A DNA stretch of 64,000 nucleotides from an uncultured Ectothiorhodospiraceae bacterium. GTDB lineage: Bacteria > Pseudomonadota > Gammaproteobacteria > UBA9214. Both the position numbers and the translations under genes were made by a program. The notes below the pieces were generated by a model. That model saw nothing but the letters and a program-made list of their open reading frames with translations. It ran no database searches and was not told the origin of the DNA. The stretch covers positions 82,523-146,522 of the forward strand of contig CAMYMI010000020.1 of assembly GCA_947259415.1 (NCBI GenBank). Reading direction: 5' to 3'. Positions 7,500 through 17,772 of the stretch are shown in pieces (the stretch's first letter is position 1; each line of letters begins with the position of its first letter).

Positions 7500-8290
7500 T
7501 TATATCCCCTCTCCCTAACCCTCTCCCTGTGGGAGAGGGGATTGAGCGCTGTAGCCCGGATGGTACGCAGTGAATTCCGGGGAAACGGCTGCTGTCCTGC
7601 ACACACCCTCTCCCATGAGTGGGAGAGGGCAGGGAGAGGGTTGATCCGAGGTGATACCACAGCCTTTCCCGGGCGTGGCGACGCTTACGACACACCCCTC
7701 ATCCCAACCTTCTCCCCTCAAGGAGAGAAAGGGTTATTGGTGTATAGAATCCCTCTCTCTCCGGGAGAGCGAATGCATCGCAGTCCTGGCCACTCCCCCT
7801 CTCCCTCCGGGAGAGATAATACCTTGCGGTCCTGCACACTCCCTCTCCCATGAGTGGGAGAGGGCAGGGAGAGGGTTGATCCGAGGCGATACCACAGCCT
7901 TTCCCGGGCGTGGCGACGCTTACGACACACCCCTCATCCCAGCCTTCTCCCCTCAAGGGGAGAAGGGGTTATATGTGTATCGAATCCCCTCTCCCTCCGG
8001 GACGACTCCAGGGATGGGGGAGGTAGAAAGAAGTCTCGAACCAGAGTCGAGAGGGTTGGGGAGCGTCCGATTAAGCACCGTGCATAAAAGGGGATCAATA
8101 CAGATAATTGCCGGCATTTAAATCCCCTCACTCTGGTCACTCCACTGCCCTCCGGGAGAGCTAATGCGTCGCAGTCCTGTCCACTCCCTCTCCCTCCGGG
8201 ACGACTCCAGGGATGGAGGAGGTAGAAAGAAGTCTGGAACCAGAGTCGAGAGGGTGGGGGAGAGGGGATCAAATAACACCATCTGCCGTT
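7500..8290. repeat. Nested tandem of palindromic GC-rich repeats
   Basis: No gene is supported between the cytochrome terminator and pdxA. Two copies of a unit of about 235 bp start at 7595 and 7830; both contain ccctctcccatgagtgggag, then agcctttcccgggcgtggcg, then cctcatcccaRccttctccc. A second repeat (7988-8062 and 8189-8263) shares gggacgactccagggatgg and agaaccagagtcgagagg-type sequence. Local palindromes (cctctccctccgggagag) recur throughout. Short ORFs on both strands are by-products of the repeats. The material resembles dispersed intergenic repeat families. Confidence 0.8.
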
Positions 8291-8328
8291 CACGGCATCC
8301 CCGGCGTCACCTCCATGAGTAATCGGTA

Positions 8329-9327
8329 TCAGGCCCGGGAACGCTGTGCGGCGATCTCGATGGCCGTCTGCAGCGCCGCCTCCAGGCTGCCGGTGTCGGC
8401 CTTGCCGGTCCCGGCGAGATCCAGGGCCGTGCCGTGATCGACCGAGGTGCGCACCATCGGCAAGCCCAGGGTGATGTTCACCGCGCGCCCGAATCCCACG
8501 TGCTTCAGTACCGGCAGGCCCTGGTCGTGGTACATGGCCAGGACGACATCGGTCTTTGCAAGGTGCCTAGGGGTGAATACGGTATCGGCCGGCACCGGTC
8601 CGTCGAGGTCCAGGCCCTCGGCACGCAGTGCCTGCAGGGTCGGGATGATGATGTCGATCTCCTCACGCCCGAGGTGGCCGCCTTCCCCGGCATGGGGATT
8701 CAGGCCGCAGACACTGATGCGTGGCCGGTTGATGCCGAGGTCATTCATCAGCCCGGCATGCAGGGTGCGTAGTACCCGTTCCAGCCGCGCGGCGGTAATC
8801 AGTTCGCTGACCCGGGCCAGGGGAACGTGGGTCGTGACCAGCGCCACCCGCAGTTCCGCGGTGGCCAGCAGCATGACCACGTCGCGCGTGTGCGTGGCGG
8901 CCGCCAGGTATTCGGTGTGGCCGCTGAATGGAATGCCGGCCTCATTGATCACCGCCTTGTTGAGCGGCCCGGTGACCAGGCCGGCGAACCGACCGCTCAG
9001 ACAACCCGCGATGGCCCGGTCCAGGGTCTCCAGCAAATAACGCGCATTGGCCGGATCCGGCTGGCCGCAAACCACGGGTGCCTGCAGTGCAACCGGCAGG
9101 ATGCACAATTCGCCGGCGGCGGTGCCGCGTGGTTCTGCGGCCGGGTCCAGTAACCGGTAGTGGAAGGGCAGTTGCAGGGTAGCGGCGCGCGCCTCCAGCA
9201 GGGGGGGGTCGCAGATTGCGACCAGCTCGACCGCGCGTGCCTGCTGGGCCAGCTGCACGCACAGATCAGGCCCGATACCGGCCGGCTCGCCGGGCGTCAG
9301 CGCGATGCGTGGGATCGGCTCAGGCAA
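8329..9327 (-). CDS. pdxA: 4-hydroxythreonine-4-phosphate dehydrogenase
   Basis: A 332-residue cytoplasmic enzyme of pyridoxal 5'-phosphate synthesis. It oxidises 4-phosphohydroxy-L-threonine, and the product feeds PdxJ. Family features are the N-terminal [25 protein letters not shown] (about residue 136), three metal-binding His contexts ([30 protein letters not shown]) and [18 protein letters not shown] near the end. The length is typical. The start appears to be TTG at 9327, because no ATG or GTG lies between it and the surA stop 17 bases upstream and the GEPAGIGP motif begins soon after. It is in an operon with lptD and surA. Its 3' end is duplicated as two decayed relics nearer to rsmA. 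Confidence 0.95.
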   Translation of the reverse strand: MPEPIPRIALTPGEPAGIGPDLCVQLAQQARAVELVAICDPPLLEARAATLQLPFHYRLLDPAAEPRGTAAGELCILPVALQAPVVCGQPDPANARYLLETLDRAIAGCLSGRFAGLVTGPLNKAVINEAGIPFSGHTEYLAAATHTRDVVMLLATAELRVALVTTHVPLARVSELITAARLERVLRTLHAGLMNDLGINRPRISVCGLNPHAGEGGHLGREEIDIIIPTLQALRAEGLDLDGPVPADTVFTPRHLAKTDVVLAMYHDQGLPVLKHVGFGRAVNITLGLPMVRTSVDHGTALDLAGTGKADTGSLEAALQTAIEIAAQRSRA

Positions 9328-9344
9328 GTGATGGACTGCGGTCG

Positions 9345-10655
9345 CTATGATTCGAGCCGGTACTCGACGTAGGACTCGTCACGCAGGCGCCGCAGCCAGA
9401 GCAGCAGTTGTTCATCGCTCTTGCGCGAGCGTATCAGCTGGCGTGCCCGGGAGCGCTTGTATTCTTCGGTGCTGTCATGCTCGCGACGCTCCAGCACCTC
9501 GAGGATATGCCAGCCGAACTGGGACTTGAAAGGTTGGCTGAGCTGACCGGGCGGTAGCCTGTCCATGATTTCCTCGAACGCCGGGACCAGGTCGCCCGGA
9601 TTAACCCAGCCGAGATCGCCGCCCTTGGCGGCCGACAGGGTGTCCTGGGAGTTCGATCTTGCCAGGGTCGCGAAGTCCTCGCCGCCGAGGAGGCGTTGCT
9701 CGAGCTGCTCCAGTCGCACCCTGGTTTCCTCGTCAGAGTGCAGGGTATCGGGTTTGAGCAGGATATGGCGTACCCGGGTCTGGTTGACCACGTAGCGTTC
9801 ACCGCCGCGTTGCTCGATCAGTTTGATGATGTGAAAACCGCTCGGACTGCGGATCAGTTCCGATACCTGTCCGGGTTGCAGCGACTTGAGCGGTTCGACG
9901 AACAGGGTCGGCATCTGGCCCAGGCTGCGCCAGCCTATGTCGCCCCCGTCGAGTGCCGTCTGGCCGTCGGACTCCGCGATGGCGGTGCGGGAAAAGTCGG
10001 CCCCGCCGCTCAGGCTGGCAAGCACCCGTTCGGCGCGCTGTTGTGCCGCCTGTATCTGCCCGGGACTGGCGGCTTCGGGAACAGCAATCAGGATATGCGC
10101 GAGATGATACTGGGCATTTCCCTGGTCGCTGGCTTCCATGTTGGCGAGCAGGTTCTCCACCTCCTGGTCGCTTACCTTCAAACGGCTGCCGACCATTTGC
10201 TGGCGCAGCTGGTTGATGACCAGTTCCTGACGCAGGTTCTCGCGGAAGCCGGCATAGTCATAGCCGTCGCGTTCCAGCACGCTGCGAAACTGGGTCAGGG
10301 TAAGCCCGTTTGCCCTGGCCACTTCCTGCAGCTTGCTGTTCAGGGTGGTGTCATCGATGCGTATGCCGCTGTTTTCCGCAAGCTGCAGTTGCAGCCGTTC
10401 AACGATCAGCCGCTCCAGCACCTGTTTTTCCAGGATGGCGCGCGGCGGCAGCTGGGTGTCCTTTTTTTGCAATTCGGCGGAGATCGACACCATCTCGCTG
10501 TCCAGTTCGCTGTGCGTGATGATGTCGTCGTTGACCACGGCAACGATGCGGTTGAGCAGCCGCGGTGCGGAGGCGGTGCTGTTCTCTGTTTGCGCGTTTC
10601 CGGCCAGGGGCAGCACGACCAGGGTCAGGCCGATCAGCTGGATTAGGGATTTCAT
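9345..10655 (-). CDS. surA: Periplasmic chaperone/peptidyl-prolyl isomerase SurA
   Basis: A 436-residue periplasmic chaperone that escorts outer-membrane beta-barrel proteins such as LptD to the BAM complex. A cleavable signal peptide covers about residues 1-21 ([11 protein letters not shown]). The SurA N-terminal domain ([17 protein letters not shown]) follows, then two parvulin domains: the first around residues 180-285 ([31 protein letters not shown]) and the second around 290-395 ([36 protein letters not shown]). It lies 12 bases after the lptD stop and 17 bases before pdxA, forming the conserved lptD-surA-pdxA operon. Confidence 0.95.
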   Translation of the reverse strand: MKSLIQLIGLTLVVLPLAGNAQTENSTASAPRLLNRIVAVVNDDIITHSELDSEMVSISAELQKKDTQLPPRAILEKQVLERLIVERLQLQLAENSGIRIDDTTLNSKLQEVARANGLTLTQFRSVLERDGYDYAGFRENLRQELVINQLRQQMVGSRLKVSDQEVENLLANMEASDQGNAQYHLAHILIAVPEAASPGQIQAAQQRAERVLASLSGGADFSRTAIAESDGQTALDGGDIGWRSLGQMPTLFVEPLKSLQPGQVSELIRSPSGFHIIKLIEQRGGERYVVNQTRVRHILLKPDTLHSDEETRVRLEQLEQRLLGGEDFATLARSNSQDTLSAAKGGDLGWVNPGDLVPAFEEIMDRLPPGQLSQPFKSQFGWHILEVLERREHDSTEEYKRSRARQLIRSRKSDEQLLLWLRRLRDESYVEYRLES

Positions 10656-10667
10656 GCCTGATTTCCG

Positions 10668-13064
10668 TCAGTAAACCGATTGGTAACCTAGGATACCACG
10701 TTCAAGCAGGCGATCGACCTGGCGGCCGCTGCTGGTCAGCCCCTTGAATTCGACCTGCAGGTAGGCCCCGGTATTGCGGTCGCCACCCTCGTCGTTGACA
10801 TAACTGCGGCCGACGAGCTGGGCGGCCCAGCAGCAGCTCTCGTAACCGAAACCGCCAATTGCCTCCAGGGTTTCGCGGCTGTCCAGGGCGTAATTCCAGC
10901 GGCCGATGGCATGCCATCGGCGTCCCAGCGGCCACAGGATGGAGAAGTCGGTCTGTTCCAGGGTTTCATCGCGGAAGCGGTAGGACAGGTTGACCAGCTG
11001 GCGTCTGCCGGTCCGGTACTGGACCCGGAAATCGCTGCGACGGGTCGTGCGCTCATGCGGGTCCCAGATGATACCGACGCCGGCGTTCCAGCCCGAGGCC
11101 AGCTCCAGGCCGAGTTCCCCGATGACATCGGAGCGGCTGGTGGTCTCCACACTCTGGCCGGGCAGCGTGACCTCACGGTCGCGGAAGTAGAACAGTTCAC
11201 CCAGGCTTGCGCTGAAATTCTGTACACCGGTGGCCGGGTCGAGGATGCGCGTGGTCAGGGTCAGCGCGAGTTGATTGGCATCGCCCATGCGGTCAGGCCC
11301 GCTGAAACGGTTCTCCTGGTACAGCTGCCAGATGTTGAAGTCGTATTCAGCGGTATCAAAGACCGGGATACCGTCCTGGTCCTTGTTCGGCACATAGAGG
11401 TAGAACAGCCGCGGTTCCAGTGTCTGGGTATAGGCGCTGCCCTTCCAGCTGAATGCGCGGTCAAAGAAGGTCCCGGCATCGAGGCTGAACACCGGAGTGG
11501 TGCGCTCGGGGGCGTCCGGGTTGCCCGGGCTGACATCGTCCAGCCGATAGACGGTATGACGCAGGCTGAGCGCAGGTTCCATGAACCACGCCGCCCTGTT
11601 AACCGGCAGGCTGACGCGCGGCTGGATGTCGAGGCGTACACCGTTGACACGGTTGTCCTGGTCGAACTCGGTGAATTCCGAGTCCAGCGTGAACCGCAGG
11701 CCATGGAGGCGCTGTAGCGGTGTGGCATTGAAGCGTATCCGGGGCAGGCGCCGGTAAGGTCTGTCGGACGCGGCGATCCTGGGGTCGATGGTCTGGTAAT
11801 CCTGCAGGAGTGCCTCGAGTGTCCACCAGTCCCCGTTGTAGATGGCCAGCGCGCTGCGCTCCAGGTGGGTGGTGCTGGACTGGACCAGCCCGGTGCCGAG
11901 GTCCACGAAATAGTCGCTATCCGAGACGTCCTTTACGGTAAGCCCGGTGCGCAGGCGGGCCGTCGGGGTCCAGTTGTGCTGCACTGACACGGCATGCCGG
12001 TCATTGCCGAAGATGTCATCCCCGGGCAGGTATTCGACATTCGTAATTCCGCTGCTGCGCCGGTTAAGATAACGCAGCTCCGCACCCAGCATGACACCGC
12101 GATCACTCATGTAGCGCGGGACCAGGGTGGCATCACGGTGGGGTGCAATATTCCAGTAGTAGGGCACGCTCAGGTCGATGCCGGTTTCACCCGACTGGCC
12201 GAAACGCGGCACCAGCAGGCCGGACTTGCGCCGGTCGTCGATCGGAAAACTGATGTAGGGCGTGTACAGCACCGGCACACCCTTGAGGCGCAGTTTTGCA
12301 TCGCGTGCGACGCCGGTGCCGGTTGACTGGTCGAGGCGCACATCATCCGCCGCGAGTACCCAGTCGGTGTTGCCGATTGCGCAGGTAGTGTAGCTGGCCT
12401 GTTCGAGGTGCTGACGCTGGCTGTCTACCAGGTGGGCGGCGTCGGCGCTGCCCCGCCCGTGTGATTCGGGCAGTACGTAGTCAATGTCATGCAGGCTGCC
12501 GCGGTCCTCGTCCGGGAACAGGCGCGCACGCTCGCTGTTGATGAAAAGCCCCGGGCTGCGATAGCGAACATTACCCTCGGCATCGACTGCACCCAGGTTA
12601 CGATCGTAGATGATGGTATCGGCGTGCAGCTGCTGATCCCCGTAGTTGACCACAGCGTTGCCCTGCAGGGTATGGATATCCGCGCCGCTTGATTCCGCCG
12701 TATCGGCCGACATCCGGATGCGGCCATCGCTGCCGCCGGCAGTGACCGGGGCCGTGAAGGGGGCCTCCACAGGGGGCGGGCAGAGCCGCCAGCGCTCATC
12801 GATCGCAACGGGCCCTGCGGCCGGTTGCTGCGCGCCTGGTGCGGCAGCCGCATCCGCCACGCCTGCCTGTGCCGGCCCGGTCACTGCTGTATCCGTCGTG
12901 GTGACATCGGCTTCCGCCAGCAAGACAGTTCCGGGCAGCACCCCCACCAGGCAATCCCAGTGTTTGTCCGTGGCCGCCTGGCATGCCCACGGCGAGACAC
13001 CGGCCTGCGTACCGGGAGACAACAGCAGGCTCGCGCTCATCAACAGGGGGATGCGATAGCTCAT
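10668..13064 (-). CDS. lptD: LPS-assembly outer-membrane protein LptD
   Basis: About 798 residues. LptD forms the outer-membrane barrel that inserts lipopolysaccharide together with LptE. The ATG at 13064 starts a good signal peptide (MSYRIPLLMSASLLLSPGTQ); an upstream in-frame start at 13178 would add 38 residues unlike a signal sequence. The periplasmic OstA/LptA-like domain (about residues 110-250, GNAVVNYGDQQLHADTIIYD) precedes a large barrel. Cys pairs occur near the N-terminus (WAC...WDC) and as an adjacent Cys-Cys at GYESCCW near the C-terminus, the arrangement used for LptD's inter-domain disulfides. The C-terminal FKGL region fits OM insertion. It heads the surA-pdxA operon. Confidence 0.95.
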   Translation of the reverse strand: MSYRIPLLMSASLLLSPGTQAGVSPWACQAATDKHWDCLVGVLPGTVLLAEADVTTTDTAVTGPAQAGVADAAAAPGAQQPAAGPVAIDERWRLCPPPVEAPFTAPVTAGGSDGRIRMSADTAESSGADIHTLQGNAVVNYGDQQLHADTIIYDRNLGAVDAEGNVRYRSPGLFINSERARLFPDEDRGSLHDIDYVLPESHGRGSADAAHLVDSQRQHLEQASYTTCAIGNTDWVLAADDVRLDQSTGTGVARDAKLRLKGVPVLYTPYISFPIDDRRKSGLLVPRFGQSGETGIDLSVPYYWNIAPHRDATLVPRYMSDRGVMLGAELRYLNRRSSGITNVEYLPGDDIFGNDRHAVSVQHNWTPTARLRTGLTVKDVSDSDYFVDLGTGLVQSSTTHLERSALAIYNGDWWTLEALLQDYQTIDPRIAASDRPYRRLPRIRFNATPLQRLHGLRFTLDSEFTEFDQDNRVNGVRLDIQPRVSLPVNRAAWFMEPALSLRHTVYRLDDVSPGNPDAPERTTPVFSLDAGTFFDRAFSWKGSAYTQTLEPRLFYLYVPNKDQDGIPVFDTAEYDFNIWQLYQENRFSGPDRMGDANQLALTLTTRILDPATGVQNFSASLGELFYFRDREVTLPGQSVETTSRSDVIGELGLELASGWNAGVGIIWDPHERTTRRSDFRVQYRTGRRQLVNLSYRFRDETLEQTDFSILWPLGRRWHAIGRWNYALDSRETLEAIGGFGYESCCWAAQLVGRSYVNDEGGDRNTGAYLQVEFKGLTSSGRQVDRLLERGILGYQSVY

Positions 13065-13249
13065 ATCAGGCGTCCGGGCGTGTGGCAGAATCTCAGCGTT
13101 TCTGGTTGCGGGTAATCCCGGTGTTTCCTGCGGGTATCCAGCGCGCCGGCGACTGGCGGGCGTGGAGTAAAATCGCATAGAATGGCTTTCTATTCAAATA
13201 TTTTGTAATCAATGTGTTATCTCTGAATTCAACACATAAGGGGAAGCCT

Positions 13250-14398
13250 GTGCGCTCCCTGGTAGTGATCGCGCTGGTCGCCCTGAGCGTACTGCTGCTG
13301 ATACTGACTCGTCCGGACCGTGTACCCGAGCTGGCGGAGGTGGCCGTCTCGGGCGTAATCGTAACCCGGGCGCAGACCCATAACCTGCTACCACAGGAGA
13401 CCGTGAGCGGGCGTCTTGAGCCAATGCGCAAGACGGCCCTGCACTTCGAGATAAGCGGACAGGTCAGTGAGCGCCGGGTCGAACCCGGTCAACGGGTCGA
13501 GGCCGGGGCCGTGCTGCTGACACTGGCGGCGGATGACTACCGTGATGCACAGGCGAGGGCCGAGGCACAACTCGAGCTCGAGGCCGGTAATATCAGTCGT
13601 GACCGGGAGTTGCTCGGGCTGGCCAGACGCAACCATACCTTGCAGAAGGCCGAGGTCGCGCGCCTGGAAAAACTCGGCAAGGACTCGCTGATATCGCAGT
13701 CACGCCTTGACGAGGCCCGTATCAAGCTATTGCAGCTGGAATCGGAAGTGGCGCAGCTCAGGGCCAGTACCGGTATGGCGGAGTCGCGGCTGGGGCTGCT
13801 GGAGGCAGAGCGCAATCGGGCCGCACGGGACTTGCAGCGTACCAGCCTGAAGGCGCCATTTGCCGGTGCCGTCAATGCCGTGCAGGTGCAGGTCGGTGAC
13901 TATGTAACGTCGAGCCTGCCGGTTGTCGAATTGATTGATACCACGGAACTTGACCTCTATGTGGAGGTTCGCGGTGAATTGTCGCAGGCCCTGGTTCAGG
14001 GGCAGCGGGTAACCGTTATTGCTGACAGCCTGCAGCTGGAGGGGCGCATTGTCGCGCTCCAGCTGGATCCCGATCCGGTGACCTTCACCCACGCCCTGCG
14101 GGTGCGGGTGCCGGGAGACCAGATCCGGCCCGGCATGCTGGCGCGCGTGCAGTTGCCCCTGCATCCGCTGGAAGAGGTGATCGCTGTTCCGCTGACGGCG
14201 GTGTTGATGGACGAGGGCCGGGCCTACGTGTTCCGGGTCGTCGATGATGTACTCTCGCGTGTCGAGGTCAGGACCGGACGCCGGGTCGAAGACCTGCAGG
14301 TGATCCACAGCGGCCTGACCGTCGGCGATCGTGTGGTGGTGAGCGGTGTGGCGGCCTACAGCGACGGCCAGCCGGCACGCATCCTCGGCGAGCAGTAG
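13250..14398 (+). CDS. RND efflux periplasmic adaptor (membrane fusion protein)
   Basis: About 382 residues. It has an N-terminal signal-anchor helix (VVIALVALSVLLLILT), no lipobox Cys, then barrel-sandwich/lipoyl halves (SGRLEPMRKTALHFEISGQV and RTSLKAPFAGAVNAVQVQVG) flanking an alpha-helical hairpin rich in Glu, Arg and Leu (about residues 90-190), then beta-barrel and membrane-proximal domains. The GTG at 13250 is chosen because aagggga lies 6 bases upstream; an ATG at 13214 is in frame but has no ribosome site. It ends 21 bases before the RND pump gene. No outer-membrane channel gene is adjacent. Specificity cannot be deduced. Confidence 0.9.
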   Translation: MRSLVVIALVALSVLLLILTRPDRVPELAEVAVSGVIVTRAQTHNLLPQETVSGRLEPMRKTALHFEISGQVSERRVEPGQRVEAGAVLLTLAADDYRDAQARAEAQLELEAGNISRDRELLGLARRNHTLQKAEVARLEKLGKDSLISQSRLDEARIKLLQLESEVAQLRASTGMAESRLGLLEAERNRAARDLQRTSLKAPFAGAVNAVQVQVGDYVTSSLPVVELIDTTELDLYVEVRGELSQALVQGQRVTVIADSLQLEGRIVALQLDPDPVTFTHALRVRVPGDQIRPGMLARVQLPLHPLEEVIAVPLTAVLMDEGRAYVFRVVDDVLSRVEVRTGRRVEDLQVIHSGLTVGDRVVVSGVAAYSDGQPARILGEQ

Positions 14399-14419
14399 GC
14401 CCGAAACGGTTCCAATCCA

Positions 14420-17400
14420 ATGTCACTGATCCGCTTCTCAATCGCCAATCCGCTGGTGACCAACCTGCTGCTCGGGATTGTATTGATCCTCGGGGTCCTT
14501 TCCTGGCGGGCCATGCCGCAGGAAATGTTTCCAACGGTCGAGCTCGATTCAGTCAGTATCAATGTCGAGTTCGAGGGGGCCTCGCCGGAGGAGGTTGAAA
14601 GCCAGGTCACCCTGCCTGTCGAGGAGGAATTCGACGGCATGCCCGATATCGACGTGATCACTTCGACCAGCAACGAGGGGATGTCGTCGACCGTCATCAA
14701 GCTCAAGCCGGGTACCGATGTCGACCAGTTCATGCGCGACGCGCAGACCGCCCTGGACCAGGTCACCGACCTGCCGGAGGAGGCCGAGGAGCCCGAGCTG
14801 GTTCGAATGAAGACCCGCTTCCCGGTGATCAGCATGACCCTCTACGGGGAAGTCGCGCGTGGCTATCTCTATGACCGGGCCGACAGCATCAAGCAGCGCA
14901 TGTTGCAGATACCCGGTGTTGCCAGTGTGGGTGTGGCCGGTGACCGGGAGTGGGAAATCTGGGTCGAGGTCGACCCCTATAAGCTTGCGGCGCGCAAGGT
15001 GTCGCTGGGACAGATCATGACAGCGGTGCGCGCCAACCTGCGTGACCTCCCGGGCGGTTCCCTGAAGGCACAGGAGGGCGACATCCTGCTGCGCGGGAGG
15101 GGTGTGGCGCCGGACCCGGAGCAGATCGCGGGCATCGTGGTGCGTAGCAACCCCTCCGGCGGGGCATTGCAACTCGGGGAGTTGGCCCGGATCGAACTGC
15201 GCCTGGAGGAGGCCAGGACACTGGGTCGCTTCAATGGCGAGCCTTCAGTCAATCTCACGGTGACCAAGACCCAGGATGCCTCGACCATTGACGTATCGGA
15301 TGCGGTGCGCGCCTTTGCCGACGGGTTGAAGTCCGAACTGCCGTCCAGCATCAAGGTCGGTCTGTTCAGCGACCTGTCGATCTACGTCAGGACACGTCTT
15401 GACACCGTCAAGTCCTCCGGACTGGTCGGTCTGGTGCTGGTGCTGCTGTCACTATACCTGTTTCTCAATTTCCGGGTGGCCCTGATCACCGCCATGGGTA
15501 TCCCGGTGTCATTCCTGGTGGCCGTTGCGGCGATCTATTACCTGGGCTACACCATCAACATGGTCTCGCTGTTCGCCTTCCTGATTGCGCTCGGTCTGAT
15601 TGTCGATGATGCCATCATCGTTACCGAGAACATGTACCGGCACATGGAACAGGGCAAGCCGGCAGCGGAGGCGGCGCGTGTCGGCTCGCGCGAGGTCTTG
15701 TGGCCGGTTGTCGCCAGCACCATGACAACGGTCGCGGCCTTCATGCCCATGTTCGCGATCCAGGGCACGATGGGCGCCTTTATCGCTGTTATCCCCGTGG
15801 TGGTCAGTGCGGCACTGTTGGGTTCGCTGTGGGAGGCGTTCGGAGTGTTGCCCTCGCACGCAGCAGAATTGCTGCGTGTCCACAAGGACAGGAGACGCAA
15901 CAGCCGTATTGACTGGGGTGCGCTGCTGGAACGATATGCCGGACTGCTGCGCTGGTCGGTGTTGAATCGCTACTTCGTGGCACTCCTGGCACTCGGTATC
16001 CTGGCGGTGACCCTGGTATTTGCACTGACGCGCATACCGTTCCAGCTGTTCGACCATGTCGATATCGGCCAGTTCTTTGTCAATGCCGAGGCGCCCAACA
16101 CCTACAGCCTGGAGGACACGGCAAAACTCGCCAAAAAGATGGAGCTGGAGGTGCTCGGCTCATTGGGCGAGGACGAACTCGATACCCTGCTGACCAACGT
16201 GGGCGTGACCTTCGTCGACTTCAATCGCTTCCAGCTGGGGAGTCACTATATCCAGCTGGTCATCGATCTGAAGAAGCTGCGGCCCGAGGGTTTCATAGAA
16301 CGCTTCATTACCCCACTGGTGAGCCTGAAGTTCAGGTGGGAGGGAAGCCGTACCCGGCCGACCGAGGAGATCATCAATGAATTGCGTGAAAGTTTCCAGG
16401 GGGTGGCCGGTATCCAGCGGGTGGCCATCCAGCGGCCGCAGGGTGGTCCGGCTGGTGCTGATATCGAGGTCGGGGTGACCGGCCCGGATGTGAATGTCCT
16501 GCGTGACCAGGCCGGTGAAATCGTCAGTTACCTGCAGCGCTTGCCCGGGGTGCATGATGTACGCCAGAACCTCGAGGCCGGCAAGCTGGAATACCAGTAC
16601 AGCCTCAATGCGCGAGGGCGTGAACTCGGCCTGACGCAGCGCGATCTGGCCGATGCGGTGCGGACCGGGTTCCTCGGCGTCGAGGCAGTGCATGTCACAT
16701 ACGGCGACAAACGCATACCGGTGCGGGTGATCTACCCGGAGGCTATTCGTCAGAACAGTGACCTGGATAACCTGCCGATCACACTGGATGACGGGCGCCT
16801 GGTCTATCTGGGTGATGTGGCCGATATCGGGGCGGGGCGGGGAATGAACATCATCAGCCGGCGCGATACCCTGCGACTCGGGCTGGTGACGGCGGTGGTG
16901 GACGACGAGGTGACCACCGCGCTCGAGGTGACTGAACAGGTGGGCACCGCATTCAGCGATCTGGAGCAACGCCTGCCCGGCTATGCCCTGCTGTTCCTGG
17001 GCGAGAAGAAGGAGGCCTCCGAGTCCTTCGATGGCATGCGCGATGCCCTGCTGATCGCCGGGGCGGTTATCTTCTTCATACTGGCTACCCTGTTTCGCTC
17101 GCTGCTGGACCCGCTGGTGGTGATGTTTGCCATTCCTTTCGGTTTCATCGGCGTGGTCTTCGGTCATATCCTGTTCGGTTACAATCTGCAGTTTCTCTCC
17201 ATGATCGGGTTTCTTGCACTGACCGGCATCGTGGTGAACGATTCGCTGATCCTGGTCAACTTTGCCGAGCGCATGCGCCGCGAGGGGATGGGTCGCATCG
17301 ACGCCGTCATCGAGGCCGGCCGGGTGCGCGCCCGCCCGATCCTGCTGACCAGTATCACCACCTTTCTGGGGATCTCGCCGCTGATCTTTTTTGCTACCGG

Positions 17401-17572
17401 CCAGACGGCGTTTCTGTCGCCGATGGCCGTGAGTCTCGGGTTCGGGTTGCTGTTCGCCACGGCCGTAGTGCTGATTGCAATCCCGTGTTTCTACCTGATA
17501 GCCGATGACCTCCGCGCGGCTGGCCGGCAGCGGCTGCGTGCCTGGCGAGGTAGTCCCGAAGCGGATATATAA
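14420..17572 (+). CDS. RND-family efflux permease (AcrB/HAE1-type)
   Basis: A 1050-residue inner-membrane proton-driven transporter. It has the duplicated RND topology: TM1 at the N-terminus (TNLLLGIVLILGVLSW), a large periplasmic loop, a TM2-TM6 cluster near residues 335-480, TM7 near 520, a second periplasmic loop, and a final TM cluster near 880-1030. The conserved TM4 motif GLIVDDAIIVTENMYRHME contains the paired Asp residues of the proton relay. Repeats such as PGVASVGVAGDREWEIWVEV are typical of the porter domain. It is translated with the upstream adaptor. Substrates may be lipophilic compounds, but this is not determinable. Confidence 0.93.
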   Translation: MSLIRFSIANPLVTNLLLGIVLILGVLSWRAMPQEMFPTVELDSVSINVEFEGASPEEVESQVTLPVEEEFDGMPDIDVITSTSNEGMSSTVIKLKPGTDVDQFMRDAQTALDQVTDLPEEAEEPELVRMKTRFPVISMTLYGEVARGYLYDRADSIKQRMLQIPGVASVGVAGDREWEIWVEVDPYKLAARKVSLGQIMTAVRANLRDLPGGSLKAQEGDILLRGRGVAPDPEQIAGIVVRSNPSGGALQLGELARIELRLEEARTLGRFNGEPSVNLTVTKTQDASTIDVSDAVRAFADGLKSELPSSIKVGLFSDLSIYVRTRLDTVKSSGLVGLVLVLLSLYLFLNFRVALITAMGIPVSFLVAVAAIYYLGYTINMVSLFAFLIALGLIVDDAIIVTENMYRHMEQGKPAAEAARVGSREVLWPVVASTMTTVAAFMPMFAIQGTMGAFIAVIPVVVSAALLGSLWEAFGVLPSHAAELLRVHKDRRRNSRIDWGALLERYAGLLRWSVLNRYFVALLALGILAVTLVFALTRIPFQLFDHVDIGQFFVNAEAPNTYSLEDTAKLAKKMELEVLGSLGEDELDTLLTNVGVTFVDFNRFQLGSHYIQLVIDLKKLRPEGFIERFITPLVSLKFRWEGSRTRPTEEIINELRESFQGVAGIQRVAIQRPQGGPAGADIEVGVTGPDVNVLRDQAGEIVSYLQRLPGVHDVRQNLEAGKLEYQYSLNARGRELGLTQRDLADAVRTGFLGVEAVHVTYGDKRIPVRVIYPEAIRQNSDLDNLPITLDDGRLVYLGDVADIGAGRGMNIISRRDTLRLGLVTAVVDDEVTTALEVTEQVGTAFSDLEQRLPGYALLFLGEKKEASESFDGMRDALLIAGAVIFFILATLFRSLLDPLVVMFAIPFGFIGVVFGHILFGYNLQFLSMIGFLALTGIVVNDSLILVNFAERMRREGMGRIDAVIEAGRVRARPILLTSITTFLGISPLIFFATGQTAFLSPMAVSLGFGLLFATAVVLIAIPCFYLIADDLRAAGRQRLRAWRGSPEADI

Positions 17573-17646
17573 CTGATCAGTGCGCGCAACCCGGTTCGAG
17601 ATTGTTTCGCTGTGCTCGCAATGACGTGTGGTGTTGATCAGAAATT

Positions 17647-17723
17647 GTAGGTCGAATTAGCGTGAGCATAATCCGACGACCCCAAATGTCGGGTTACGGC
17701 GCTGCGCACCTAACCCGACCTAC
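17647..17723. repeat. REP-like palindromic repeat (gtaggtcg...cgacctac)
   Basis: A long imperfect palindrome with arms gtaggtcgaattagcg and ctaacccgacctac around a gtcgggttac core. A closely related copy lies at 32278-32352. This family of REP-like or MITE-like elements is common at gene 3' ends in gammaproteobacteria; here it sits between the convergent RND and mshI genes and may serve as a bidirectional terminator. Confidence 0.8.
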
Positions 17724-17772
17724 AGAACTAAATGAAAATGCAGAATGCCCCTTTTTCTCCGGCTTGCCGGTA

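Noticed and set aside
7500..8290. CRISPR array
   Set aside because: Repeat units are long (about 235 bp and 75 bp) and unevenly spaced, with palindromes inside the units and no short unique spacers.
7340..8293. Several ORFs of 70-156 residues on both strands
   Set aside because: All lie in palindromic repeats, have matching frames on both strands and contain repeated translated copies of the same DNA, as expected of non-coding repeats.
13065..13178. Longer LptD start at 13178
   Set aside because: It would add 38 residues with no signal-peptide character before a good signal peptide that begins at 13064.
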